Assembly: GCA_008729055.1 (NCBI GenBank)
Contig: SDUX01000007.1
Span: 4,257,460-4,313,408, forward strand
Origin: Pyropia haitanensis
Taxonomy: Eukaryota; Rhodophyta; Bangiophyceae; Bangiales; Bangiaceae
Direction of reading: 5' to 3'
Length of the DNA: 55,949 nucleotides
Shown here: piece after piece, positions 40,501 through 50,150 of the stretch
Numbering within the stretch: the stretch's first letter is position 1
How the letters are laid out: each line of letters starts with the position of its first letter
Position numbers and translations under genes: made by a program
Notes under the pieces: generated by a model
Told to the model about the DNA's origin: nothing
Seen by the model: the letters and a program-made list of their open reading frames with translations, nothing else
Database searches by the model: none

Positions 40501-40640
40501 CTCGCCCTAAGTGCCCTTAGCAACCTTAACCCCCCACTAATTTTCATTAACCCACCCCTAAGTGGCCCTAACCACCCCTTAACCCGCCCTAACTCGCCCT
40601 AAGTGGCCTTAGCAACCTTAACCCCCCACTAATTTTCATT
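37520..40640 (-). repeat. 92-bp telomere-like array, copy 2
   Basis: About 33 clean tandem units; the AGCAACC landmark is spaced mostly 92 bp, with 90-91 bp units where GTGGCC or GTGCCC is shortened to GTGCC. A private variant CACCCTTAAGTGG near 37889 is shared with copy 3 near 44353. The array is about three units longer than copy 3. C-rich strand on plus. Confidence 0.92.
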
Positions 40641-41293
40641 AACCACCCCTTAAACGGCCTAATAACCCTTAATTTCAGGAAAAAAGCGGAAAAGTCGCTC
40701 TAAAAGTGCTTAAAAACACGTTCCAAGTCAAATTTTCTGGACATCAAATTATCCTCGTTCAACGGCGCGTCTGATGCACGCATTCCCGTGTCGAACGGTT
40801 ATCATGACCTCTAGTACTTGGCGTGCAAGCGTCGATTTGGCCCGTTTGCGGGACATCTCCACCCACAGTGACTCGGGATCGTGTCTGTTTCCGGATCTGA
40901 TGCCGTCACCTTCTGCGCATGACCTTGACGGACCTTCATGCCAGGTTCGGTCAGCATCGGACATCATGCGGCAACGCAAGGCCCGTACAAGTGCCAAAAT
41001 CGGGGGTACACGTCTTTACGGTGCCATAACGGGGCGTTCCAGACCTTTGCACACCGATTTTCTTGCTTCCCCAGTGGATGCGCACCATCGACTTGCCCTG
41101 ACCAAGTTTTGGTTCGAATATTGTAAAATGGTCACTCCTGAGCCCCGACATGGTGCCTTGTGGGTGTCTTATTGCAGAAGACAGGCAGACAGCTGAGCGT
41201 CAAGTGGCGCATGCGTACAACCCATCAAGTCGGTTTCGACAAAATCGATGGAGGGCTCCTCAGTGGGATGCACGATGGCGGAAACCCCGGTTG
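40641..41293. other. Complex module, copy 2, truncated at the N
   Basis: Begins with ACCACCCCTTAAACGGCC and matches 46832-47484 almost base for base, with a few one-base differences (AACGGGGCG for AACGGGCG; GTGGGTGTC for GTGGTGTC). It stops at ACCCCGGTTG just before the single N. Copy 3 continues for about 200 bp more, so this end is an assembly edge and not a biological boundary. Open frames crossing the N (41150-41650, 41160-41600) are spurious. Confidence 0.8.
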
Positions 41294-41294
41294 N
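41294..41294. other. Single-base assembly gap (N)
   Basis: One undetermined base separates the module from satellite. What precedes (about 34830-41293) and what follows (41295-47484) are near-identical collinear blocks, which suggests two overlapping contig ends placed side by side. Confidence 0.95.
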
Positions 41295-43712
41295 CGACCT
41301 CGATTACATACCCCTACAGTCTCCCTTTCCACCCCAGACACCCCCTTCCTACCCCTGGGGGGGGTCACGCAACTCTACCCGGGGATAAAAAACGGCACCT
41401 GGGACTTAGGCGTTTTTTTGCCCCCCAAAGCCAAACACAATGTCACTCCCATCACCTCAATAACGGTCCCCAATTCCAAAACAAACCACACAGGGAGACG
41501 CGTCTCGGTCTCCTCTACAAGATCCGCTACTCAGATTTCACTTTTGACAAACTCGCCGGGCCAACTTTGTCGCATTTCGGCCATTTTGACCACTTTTTGA
41601 CACAAAGGGCTCCCTATGGGATGAAAAAGTTGATCTTTTCGGAAATCTGAGTTCGCCATTCGATCCGCCGACCTCGATTACATACCCCTACAGTCTCCCT
41701 TTCCACCTCAGACACCCCCTTCCTACCCCTGGGGGGGTCACGGAATGTGACCCGGGGATAAAAATTGGGGGCCCCCCCAGCCAAACACAATGTCACTCCT
41801 ATCACCTCAATAACGGTCCCCAATTCCAAAACAAACCACACAGGGAGACGCGTCTCGGTCTCCTCTACAAGATCCGCTACTCAGATTTCACTTTTGACAA
41901 ACTCGCCGGGCCAACTTTGTCGCATTTCCGCCATTTTGACCACTTTTTGACACAAAGGGGTCCCTATGGGATGAAAAAGTTGATCTTTTCGGAAATCTGA
42001 GTTCGCCATTCGATCCGCCGACCTCGATTACATACCCCTACAGTCTCCCTTTCCACTCCAGACACCCCCTTCCTACCCCTGGGGGGGGGTCACGCAACTC
42101 TACCCGGGGATAAAAAACGGCACCTGGGACTTAGGCGTTTTTTGCCCCCCAAAGCCAAACACAATGTCACTCCCATCACCTCAATAACGGTCCCCAATTC
42201 CAAAACAAACCACACAGGGAGACGCGTCTCGGTCTCCTCTACAAGATCCGCTACTCAGATTTCACTTTTGACAAACTCGCCGGGCCAACTTTGTCGCATT
42301 TCCGCCATTTTGACCACTTTTTGACACAAAGGGCTCCCTATGGGATGAAAAAGTTGATCTTTTCGGAAATCTGAGTTCGCCATTCGATCCGCCGACCTCG
42401 ATTACATACCCCTACAGTCTCCCTTTCCACCTCAGACACCCCCTTCCTACCCCTGGGGGGGTCACGGAATGTGACCCGGGGATAAAAATTGGGGGGCCCC
42501 CCCAGCCAAACACAATGTCACTCCTATCACCTCAATAACGGTCCCCAATTCCAAAACAAACCACACAGGGCGACGCGTCTCGGTCTCCTCTACAAGATCC
42601 GCTACTCAGATTTCACTTTTGACAAACTCGCCGGGCCAACTTTGTCGCCTTTCGGCCATTTTGACCACTTTTTGACACAAAGGGGTCCCTATGGGATGAA
42701 AAAGTTGATCTTTTCGGAAATCTGAGTTCGCCATTCGATCCGCCGACCTCGATTACATACCCCTACAGTCTCCCTTTCCACCCCAGACACCCCCTTCCTA
42801 CCCCTGGGGGGGGGTCACGCAACTCTACCCGGGGATAAAAAACGGCACCTGGGACTTAGGCGTTTTTTGCCCCCCAAAGCCAAACACAATGTCACTCCCA
42901 TCACCTCAATAACGGTCCCCAATTCCAAAACAAACCACACAGGGAGACGCGTCTCGGTCTCCTCTACAAGATCCGCTACTCAGATTTCACTTTTGACAAA
43001 CTCGCCGGGCCAACTTTGTCGCATTTCCGCCATTTTGACCACTTTTTGACACAAAGGGGTCCCTATGGGATGAAAAAGTTGATCTTTTCGGAAATCTGAG
43101 TTCGCCATTCGATCCGCCGACCTCGATTACATACCCCTACAGTCTCCCTTTCCACCTCAGACACCCCCTTCCTACCCCTGGGGGGGTCACGGAATGTGAC
43201 CCGGGGATAAAAATTGGGGGGCCCCCCCAGCCAAACACAATGTCACTCCTATCACCTCAATAACGGTCCCCAATTCCAAAACAAACCACACAGGGCGACG
43301 CGTCTCGGTCTCCTCTACAAGATCCGCTACTCAGATTTCACTTTTGACAAACTCGCCGGGCCAACTTTGTCGCCTTTCGGCCATTTTGACCACTTTTTGA
43401 CACAAAGGGCTCCCTATGGGATGAAAAAGTTGATCTTTTCGGAAATCTGAGTTCGCCATTCGATCCGCCGACCTCGATTACATACCCCTACAGTCTCCCT
43501 TTCCACCTCAGACACCCCCTTCCTACCCCTGGGGGGGGGTCACGCAACTCTACCCGGGGATAAAAAACGGCACCTGGGACTTAGGCGTTTTTTGCCCCCC
43601 AAAGCCAAACACAATGTCACTCCCATCACCTCAATAACGGTCCCCAATTCCAAAACAAACCACACAGGGAGACGCGTCTCGGTCTCCTCTACAAGATCCG
43701 CTACTCAGATTT
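41295..43712. repeat. A/B satellite array 3
   Basis: About 2.4 kb, roughly seven monomers. It matches 34830-37248 at a constant offset of about 6464 bp, including the GGGCGACGCG B-unit variant and the AAAGGGGTCCC variants in the same order. Small differences near its left end (eight instead of nine G, seven instead of six T) look like contig-edge errors. Ends at the common CAGATTT base. Confidence 0.93.
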
Positions 43713-43983
43713 TATATCGCAGCCACCTCCGTGAACGTCTGTTGAGGCACGTACAGGGGGACTAACACAGATACATACAGCCCTCGACATTGTGCATTCC
43801 CGTTGCTTGGCGGCCTCTGAGCGTCTCATAAATGGCTTCACTGTGTTCCGCAACCCTAACTTGCCCAGAATCGACCCTTAATACGCACATTTTCAGCCTA
43901 AAACGAGTCTTCAGAGCCCTAATGAGCCTTAACCGCCTGCTAATCACGCCTAATGCGCTTAATGGGGCCCTAAGTGACGCTTA
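43713..43983. other. Satellite-to-telomere-like junction segment, copy 3
   Basis: Same segment as at 37249, starting after CAGATTT with TATATCGCAGCC and grading into CCTAAT-like DNA. No gene, tRNA or rRNA signature recognised. The antisense 61-codon frame (43762-43947) is shared by all copies without evidence of function. Confidence 0.78.
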
Positions 43984-46831
43984 ACTCACCCTAACCACCC
44001 CTAAGTGCCCTTAACCACCCCCTAACTCGCCCTAAGTGCCCTTAGCAACCTTAACCCCCCACTAATTTTCATTAACCCACCCCTAAGTGGCCCTAACCAC
44101 CCCTTAACCCGCCCTAACTCGCCCTAAGTGGCCTTAGCAACCTTAACCCCCCACTAATTTTCATTAACCCACCCCTAAGTGGCCCTAACCACCCCTTAAC
44201 CCGCCCTAACTCGCCCTAAGTGGCCTTAGCAACCTTAACCCCCCACTAATTTTCATTAACCCACCCCTAAGTGGCCCTAACCCACCCTTAACCCGCCCTA
44301 ACTCGCCCTAAGTGCCCTTAGCAACCTTAACCCCCCACTAATTTTCATTAACCCACCCTTAAGTGGCCCTAACCCACCCTTAACCCGCCCTAACTCGCCC
44401 TAAGTGGCCTTAGCAACCTTAACCCCCCACTAATTTTCATTAACCCACCCCTAAGTGGCCCTAACCCACCCTTAACCCGCCCTAACTCGCCCTAAGTGGC
44501 CTTAGCAACCTTAACCCCCCACTAATTTTCATTAACCCACCCCTAAGTGGCCCTAACCACCCCTTAACCCGCCCTAACTCGCCCTAAGTGGCCTTAGCAA
44601 CCTTAACCCCCCACTAATTTTCATTAACCCACCCCTAAGTGGCCCTAACCCACCCTTAACCCGCCCTAACTCGCCCTAAGTGGCCTTAGCAACCTTAACC
44701 CCCCACTAATTTTCATTAACCCACCCCTAAGTGGCCCTAACCCACCCTTAACCCGCCCTAACTCGCCCTAAGTGGCCTTAGCAACCTTAACCCCCCACTA
44801 ATTTTCATTAACCCACCCCTAAGTGGCCCTAACCCACCCTTAACCCGCCCTAACTCGCCCTAAGTGCCCTTAGCAACCTTAACCCCCCACTAATTTTCAT
44901 TAACCCACCCCTAAGTGGCCCTAACCACCCCTTAACCCGCCCTAACTCGCCCTAAGTGGCCTTAGCAACCTTAACCCCCCACTAATTTTCATTAACCCAC
45001 CCCTAAGTGGCCCTAACCCACCCTTAACCCGCCCTAACTCGCCCTAAGTGGCCTTAGCAACCTTAACCCCCCACTAATTTTCATTAACCCACCCCTAAGT
45101 GGCCCTAACCCACCCTTAACCCGCCCTAACTCGCCCTAAGTGCCCTTAGCAACCTTAACCCCCCACTAATTTTCATTAACCCACCCCTAAGTGGCCCTAA
45201 CCACCCCTTAACCCGCCCTAACTCGCCCTAAGTGCCCTTAGCAACCTTAACCCCCCACTAATTTTCATTAACCCACCCCTAAGTGGCCCTAACCACCCCT
45301 TAACCCGCCCTAACTCGCCCTAAGTGCCCTTAGCAACCTTAACCCCCCACTAATTTTCATTAACCCACCCCTAAGTGGCCCTAACCACCCCTTAACCCGC
45401 CCTAACTCGCCCTAAGTGCCCTTAGCAACCTTAACCCCCCACTAATTTTCATTAACCCACCCCTAAGTGGCCCTAACCACCCCTTAACCCGCCCTAACTC
45501 GCCCTAAGTGGCCTTAGCAACCTTAACCCCCCACTAATTTTCATTAACCCACCCCTAAGTGGCCCTAACCACCCCTTAACCCGCCCTAACTCGCCCTAAG
45601 TGGCCTTAGCAACCTTAACCCCCCACTAATTTTCATTAACCCACCCCTAAGTGGCCCTAACCACCCCTTAACCCGCCCTAACTCGCCCTAAGTGGCCTTA
45701 GCAACCTTAACCCCCCACTAATTTTCATTAACCCACCCCTAAGTGGCCCTAACCACCCCTTAACCCGCCCTAACTCGCCCTAAGTGCCCTTAGCAACCTT
45801 AACCCCCCACTAATTTTCATTAACCCACCCCTAAGTGGCCCTAACCACCCCTTAACCCGCCCTAACTCGCCCTAAGTGGCCTTAGCAACCTTAACCCCCC
45901 ACTAATTTTCATTAACCCACCCCTAAGTGGCCCTAACCACCCCTTAACCCGCCCTAACTCGCCCTAAGTGGCCTTAGCAACCTTAACCCCCCACTAATTT
46001 TCATTAACCCACCCCTAAGTGGCCCTAACCACCCCTTAACCCGCCCTAACTCGCCCTAAGTGCCTTAGCAACCTTAACCCCCCACTAATTTTCATTAACC
46101 CACCCCTAAGTGGCCCTAACCACCCCTTAACCCGCCCTAACTCGCCCTAAGTGCCCTTAGCAACCTTAACCCCCCACTAATTTTCATTAACCCACCCCTA
46201 AGTGGCCCTAACCACCCCTTAACCCGCCCTAACTCGCCCTAAGTGCCCTTAGCAACCTTAACCCCCCACTAATTTTCATTAACCCACCCCTAAGTGGCCC
46301 TAACCACCCTTAACCCGCCCTAACTCGCCCTAAGTGGCCTTAGCAACCTTAACCCCCCACTAATTTTCATTAACCCACCCCTAAGTGGCCCTAACCCACC
46401 CTTAACCCGCCCTAACTCGCCCTAAGTGCCCTTAGCAACCTTAACCCCCCACTAATTTTCATTAACCCACCCCTAAGTGGCCCTAACCCACCCTTAACCC
46501 GCCCTAACTCGCCCTAAGTGCCCTTAGCAACCTTAACCCCCCACTAATTTTCATTAACCCACCCCTAAGTGGCCCTAACCACCCCTTAACCCGCCCTAAC
46601 TCGCCCTAAGTGGCCTTAGCAACCTTAACCCCCCACTAATTTTCATTAACCCACCCCTAAGTGGCCCTAACCCACCCTTAACCCGCCCTAACTCGCCCTA
46701 AGTGCCCTTAGCAACCTTAACCCCCCACTAATTTTCATTAACCCACCCCTAAGTGGCCCTAACCACCCCTTAACCCGCCCTAACTCGCCCTAAGTGGCCT
46801 TAGCAACCTTAACCCCCCACTAATTTTCATT
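43984..46831 (-). repeat. 92-bp telomere-like array, copy 3
   Basis: About 30 clean tandem units collinear with the array at 37520-40640, including the private CACCCTTAAGTGG variant. Net length is 273 bp shorter, close to three units (3 x 92 minus small length variants). Confidence 0.92.
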
Positions 46832-47690
46832 AACCACCCCTTAAACGGCCTAATAACCCTTAATTTCAGGAAAAAAGCGGAAAAGTCGCTCTAAAAGTGC
46901 TTAAAAACACGTTCCAAGTCAAATTTTCTGGACATCAAATTATCCTCGTTCAACGGCGCGTCTGATGCACGCATTCCCGTGTCGAACGGTTATCATGACC
47001 TCTAGTACTTGGCGTGCAAGCGTCGATTTGGCCCGTTTGCGGGACATCTCCACCCACAGTGACTCGGGATCGTGTCTGTTTCCGGATCTGATGCCGTCAC
47101 CTTCTGCGCATGACCTTGACGGACCTTCATGCCAGGTTCGGTCAGCATCGGACATCATGCGGCAACGCAAGGCCCGTACAAGTGCCAAAATCGGGGGTAC
47201 ACGTCTTTACGGTGCCATAACGGGCGTTCCAGACCTTTGCACACCGATTTTCTTGCTTCCCCAGTGGATGCGCACCATCGACTTGCCCTGACCAAGTTTT
47301 GGTTCGAATATTGTAAAATGGTCACTCCTGAGCCCCGACATGGTGCCTTGTGGTGTCTTATTGCAGAAGACAGGCAGACAGCTGAGCGTCAAGTGGCGCA
47401 TGCGTACAACCCATCAAGTCGGGTTCGACAAAATCGATGGAGGGCTCCTCAGTGGGATGCACGATGGCGGAAACCCCGGTTGGACCGGTCCCCCGGTCGT
47501 TTGGGGGTCCCTGGGGACCCCCTCCAGAACCCCCCTAGGAGGGCCTTTCCGCGCAGGTGGCCAAGTGCCACGCTGCGGGAACGACTGTGGGAGGTGCTGG
47601 GAGGGGTCTATGAGGTTGTAGAGCTCGAGAAATGACCTCAGGAGTGTCTCGAACGTCTAATTCTACCCTAAAAACCCCCGAATGGGCCTT
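46832..47690. other. Complex ~850 bp module, copy 3 (best full copy)
   Basis: Complete, clean copy flanked by the 92-bp array on the left and the 236-bp array on the right. Open frames exist on both strands (plus 46965-47291, 108 codons; plus 47129-47635, 168 codons; minus 46940-47188, 82 codons) but none has a recognisable domain. Compared with the diverged copy at 49296, the 108-codon frame keeps its start, stop and length because that stretch has no indels; about 19 of 108 residues differ and replacement changes clearly outnumber silent ones by eye. The 168-codon frame meets a stop in the diverged copy. This argues against a constrained protein. A GGGGGTCCC dyad lies at 47503-47522. A noncoding RNA or protein-binding element remains possible. 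Confidence 0.72.
47503..47522. repeat. Strong 9-bp dyad in module copy 3
   Basis: GGGGGTCCC (47503-47511) and GGGACCCCC (47514-47522) form a perfect 9 bp inverted repeat with a 2-nt spacer. It is conserved in the diverged module copy at 49954-49973. Confidence 0.75.
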
Positions 47691-49295
47691 AGTACGCGCG
47701 CAAGTCGGGTTAAGTCGCCCATATTACGGCTAAGTCCCCCTAATAAGCCTAATATTAGGCCTAATAGGCTCTTGATCCTCCCTAGTGATCCTTATACCAC
47801 GTTCATATTTTTTTATTTCGCCTAATGCACCCCTAATGACGCCTAATGCGGCCTAACTCACCTTAACCCAGCCTAATATTTTCCTAATCACCTTAAGTTC
47901 AGCCTAACCCACCTCTAATGACCCCTAATGCAGACTTAACACGGTCCAAGTCCCACTTAAACCAGGAAAACGACTTAAGATTAGCCTTAATGGGCTCTTG
48001 ATCCTCCCTAATGATCCTTATACACCATTCATTTCACCTAATCGACCTTAACCCACGCCTAACCCACCCTTAACCCACCTAACCATCCCCTAATCACCCT
48101 AATGTACCCCTAATCACCTTAACTTTAACCAAATCTCCCCCTAAGCGGCCTAATGTGGCCCAAATGGGGCCTTAATGAGCCTAAACGGGCACTTAGTTGT
48201 GGATTTGGACTTATAATGCGCCCTAATCGGCCTCTGATCCTCCTTAGTGATCCTTATACACCATTCATTTCACCTAATCGACCTTAACCCACGCCTAACC
48301 CACCCTTAACCCACCTAACCACCCCCTAATCACCCTAATGTGCCCCTAATGTCTTAAAGTTAAGCCTAATCACCCCCTAAGTGGCCTAATGTGGCCCTAA
48401 TCGGGCCTTAATGGCCTTAAAGGCGCACTTAGTTGCGTATTTGGACTTAAAGTGAGCCCTAATCGGCCTCTGATCCTCCCTAATGATCCTTATACACCAT
48501 TCATTTCACCTAATCGACCTTAACCCACGCCTAACCCACCCTTAACCCACCTAACCACCCCCTAATCACCCTAATGTACCCCTAATCACCTTAACTTTAA
48601 CCAAATCTCCCCCTAAGTGGCCTAATGTGGCCCAAATGGGGCCTTAATGAGCCTAAACGGGCACTTAGTTGTGGATTTGGACTTATAATGCGCCCTAATC
48701 GGCCTCTGATCCTCCTTAGTGATCCTTATACACCATTCATTTCACCTAATCGACCTTAACCCACGCCTAACCCACCCTTAACCCACCTAACCACCCCCTA
48801 ATCACCCTAATGTGCCCCTAATATCTTAAAGTTAAGCCTAATCGCCCCCTAAGTGGCCTTATGTGGCCCAAATGGGGCCTTAATGGCCTTAAAGACGCAC
48901 TTAGTTGCGTATTTGGACTTAAAGTCGGCCCTAATAGGCCCTTGATCCTCCCTAGTGATCCTTATACACCATTCATTTCACCTAATCGACCTTAACCCAC
49001 GCCTAACCCACCCTTAACCCACCTAACCACCCCCTAATCTCCCTAATATACCCCTAATCACCTTAACTTTTACTTAACCCTCCCCTAAGTGGCCTAATGA
49101 GGCCCTAATGAGGCCTTAATGACGCTAAACAGGCACTTAATCGTGGAATTGCCCTTAAAACGAGGCCTAATGGGCTCTTGATCCTCCCTAATGCTCCTTA
49201 TACCACATTCATTTCACCTAACCCACCCTTAACCCACCCTTAGTCGCCTTAACCCACCCTTAATGCGGCCCTAATGCACCCTAATGACCCCTTAA
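47691..49295 (-). repeat. 236-bp telomere-like array with 472-bp dimeric period
   Basis: GATCCTCC occurs at 47774, 48000, 48236, 48472, 48708, 48944 and 49180; spacing is 226 then 236 bp five times. Each unit has CCTTATACACC, TTCATTTCACCTAATCGACC and many CCTTAA/CCTAAC variants. Consecutive units alternate between GTGGATTTGGACTTATAATG and GCGTATTTGGACTTAAAG types, giving a 472-bp two-unit period. A perfect 14 bp palindrome GCCTAATATTAGGC lies at 47747-47760. C-rich strand on plus. Confidence 0.88.
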
Positions 49296-49953
49296 TGGCC
49301 CTAAAAACCCTTAATTTAAGGAAAATAGAGGAAAAGTCGCTCTATTAGGCCTCAAAGACACGTCCCAAGTCAAATTTTCTGGACATCAACTTATCCTCGT
49401 CCAACGGCGCGTCTGATGCACGCACTCCCGTGTCGAACGGTTATCACCTCGTCTAGTACTTGGCGTGGAAGCGTCAATATGGCCCATTTGCGGTATATCT
49501 CCACCCACAGTGACTCGGGATCGTGTCCGTTTCCGGATCTGATGCCTGTACCCTCTGCGCATGACCTGTACGGACCTCCATGCCAGATCCGGTCAGCATC
49601 GGACATCATGCGGCAACGCAAGGCCCGTATAGGTGCCAAAAACGGGGGTATACGCCTTTACGGTGCCATAACGGGCGTTCCAGACCTTTGCACACCGATT
49701 TTCTTGCTTTCCCAGTGGATGGGCACCATCGACTTGCCCTGACAAAGTTTTGGTTTGAATATTGTAAATTGGTCACTCCTGAGCCCTGACATGGTGCCTT
49801 GTGGTGTCTTATTGCAGAAGACAGGCAGACGGTTGTCGTTCATGTCACGTACCAACACAACCCATAAAGTCGGGTTCGACAAAACCGATGGAGGGCTCCT
49901 CAGTGGGATGCACGATGGCGGAAACCCCGGTTGGACCGGTCCCCCGGTCGTTT

Positions 49954-49973
49954 GGGGGTCCCTGGGGACCCCC
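49954..49973. repeat. Conserved 9-bp dyad in module copy 4
   Basis: GGGGGTCCC (49954-49962) and GGGACCCCC (49965-49973) with a TG spacer, the same structure and sequence as at 47503-47522 although the surrounding module has diverged. Confidence 0.75.
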
Positions 49974-49978
49974 CCCAG

Positions 49979-50001
49979 AACCCCCCTAGGAGGGGGTTTT
50001 T
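49979..50001 (+). terminator. Terminator-like hairpin plus T-run in module copy 4
   Basis: AACCCCC (49979-49985) pairs with GGGGGTT (49992-49998) around CTAGGA, followed by T to 50001. It has the shape of an intrinsic terminator, and T-runs also end RNA polymerase III transcripts, but the latter need no hairpin. In copy 3 the equivalent hairpin (AACCCCCCTAGGAGGG) is not followed by a long T-run, so function is unproven. Confidence 0.25.
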
Positions 50002-50150
50002 GCGGGTAGAGCCCTAAGGCGGGGTAGGTGGGGGCCAACTGGACTGCCAGGGAGGGGTCTATAGGGTTGTAGAGCGCGAAAAACGACCTCAGGGGTGTCT
50101 AGAACGTCTAAAATGACCCCATAATGCTCCCGAAATGCCTTCGTACGGCC

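Larger units (their letters stand above)
49296..50150. other. Complex module, copy 4 (diverged)
   Basis: Clearly homologous to 46832-47690 but with many substitutions and a replaced block after about 49998. No indels are seen in the first ~300 bp of alignable core. The 108-codon frame (49416-49742) and antisense 82-codon frame (49391-49639) have the same lengths as in copy 3, while the other plus-strand frame is cut short at 49789. Flanked by the 236-bp array on the left and the 267-bp array on the right. It provides an older comparison point for testing selection on the module. Confidence 0.72.

Noticed and set aside
41150..41650. 166-codon frame joining module and satellite
   Set aside because: It reads across the undetermined base at 41294, an assembly join.
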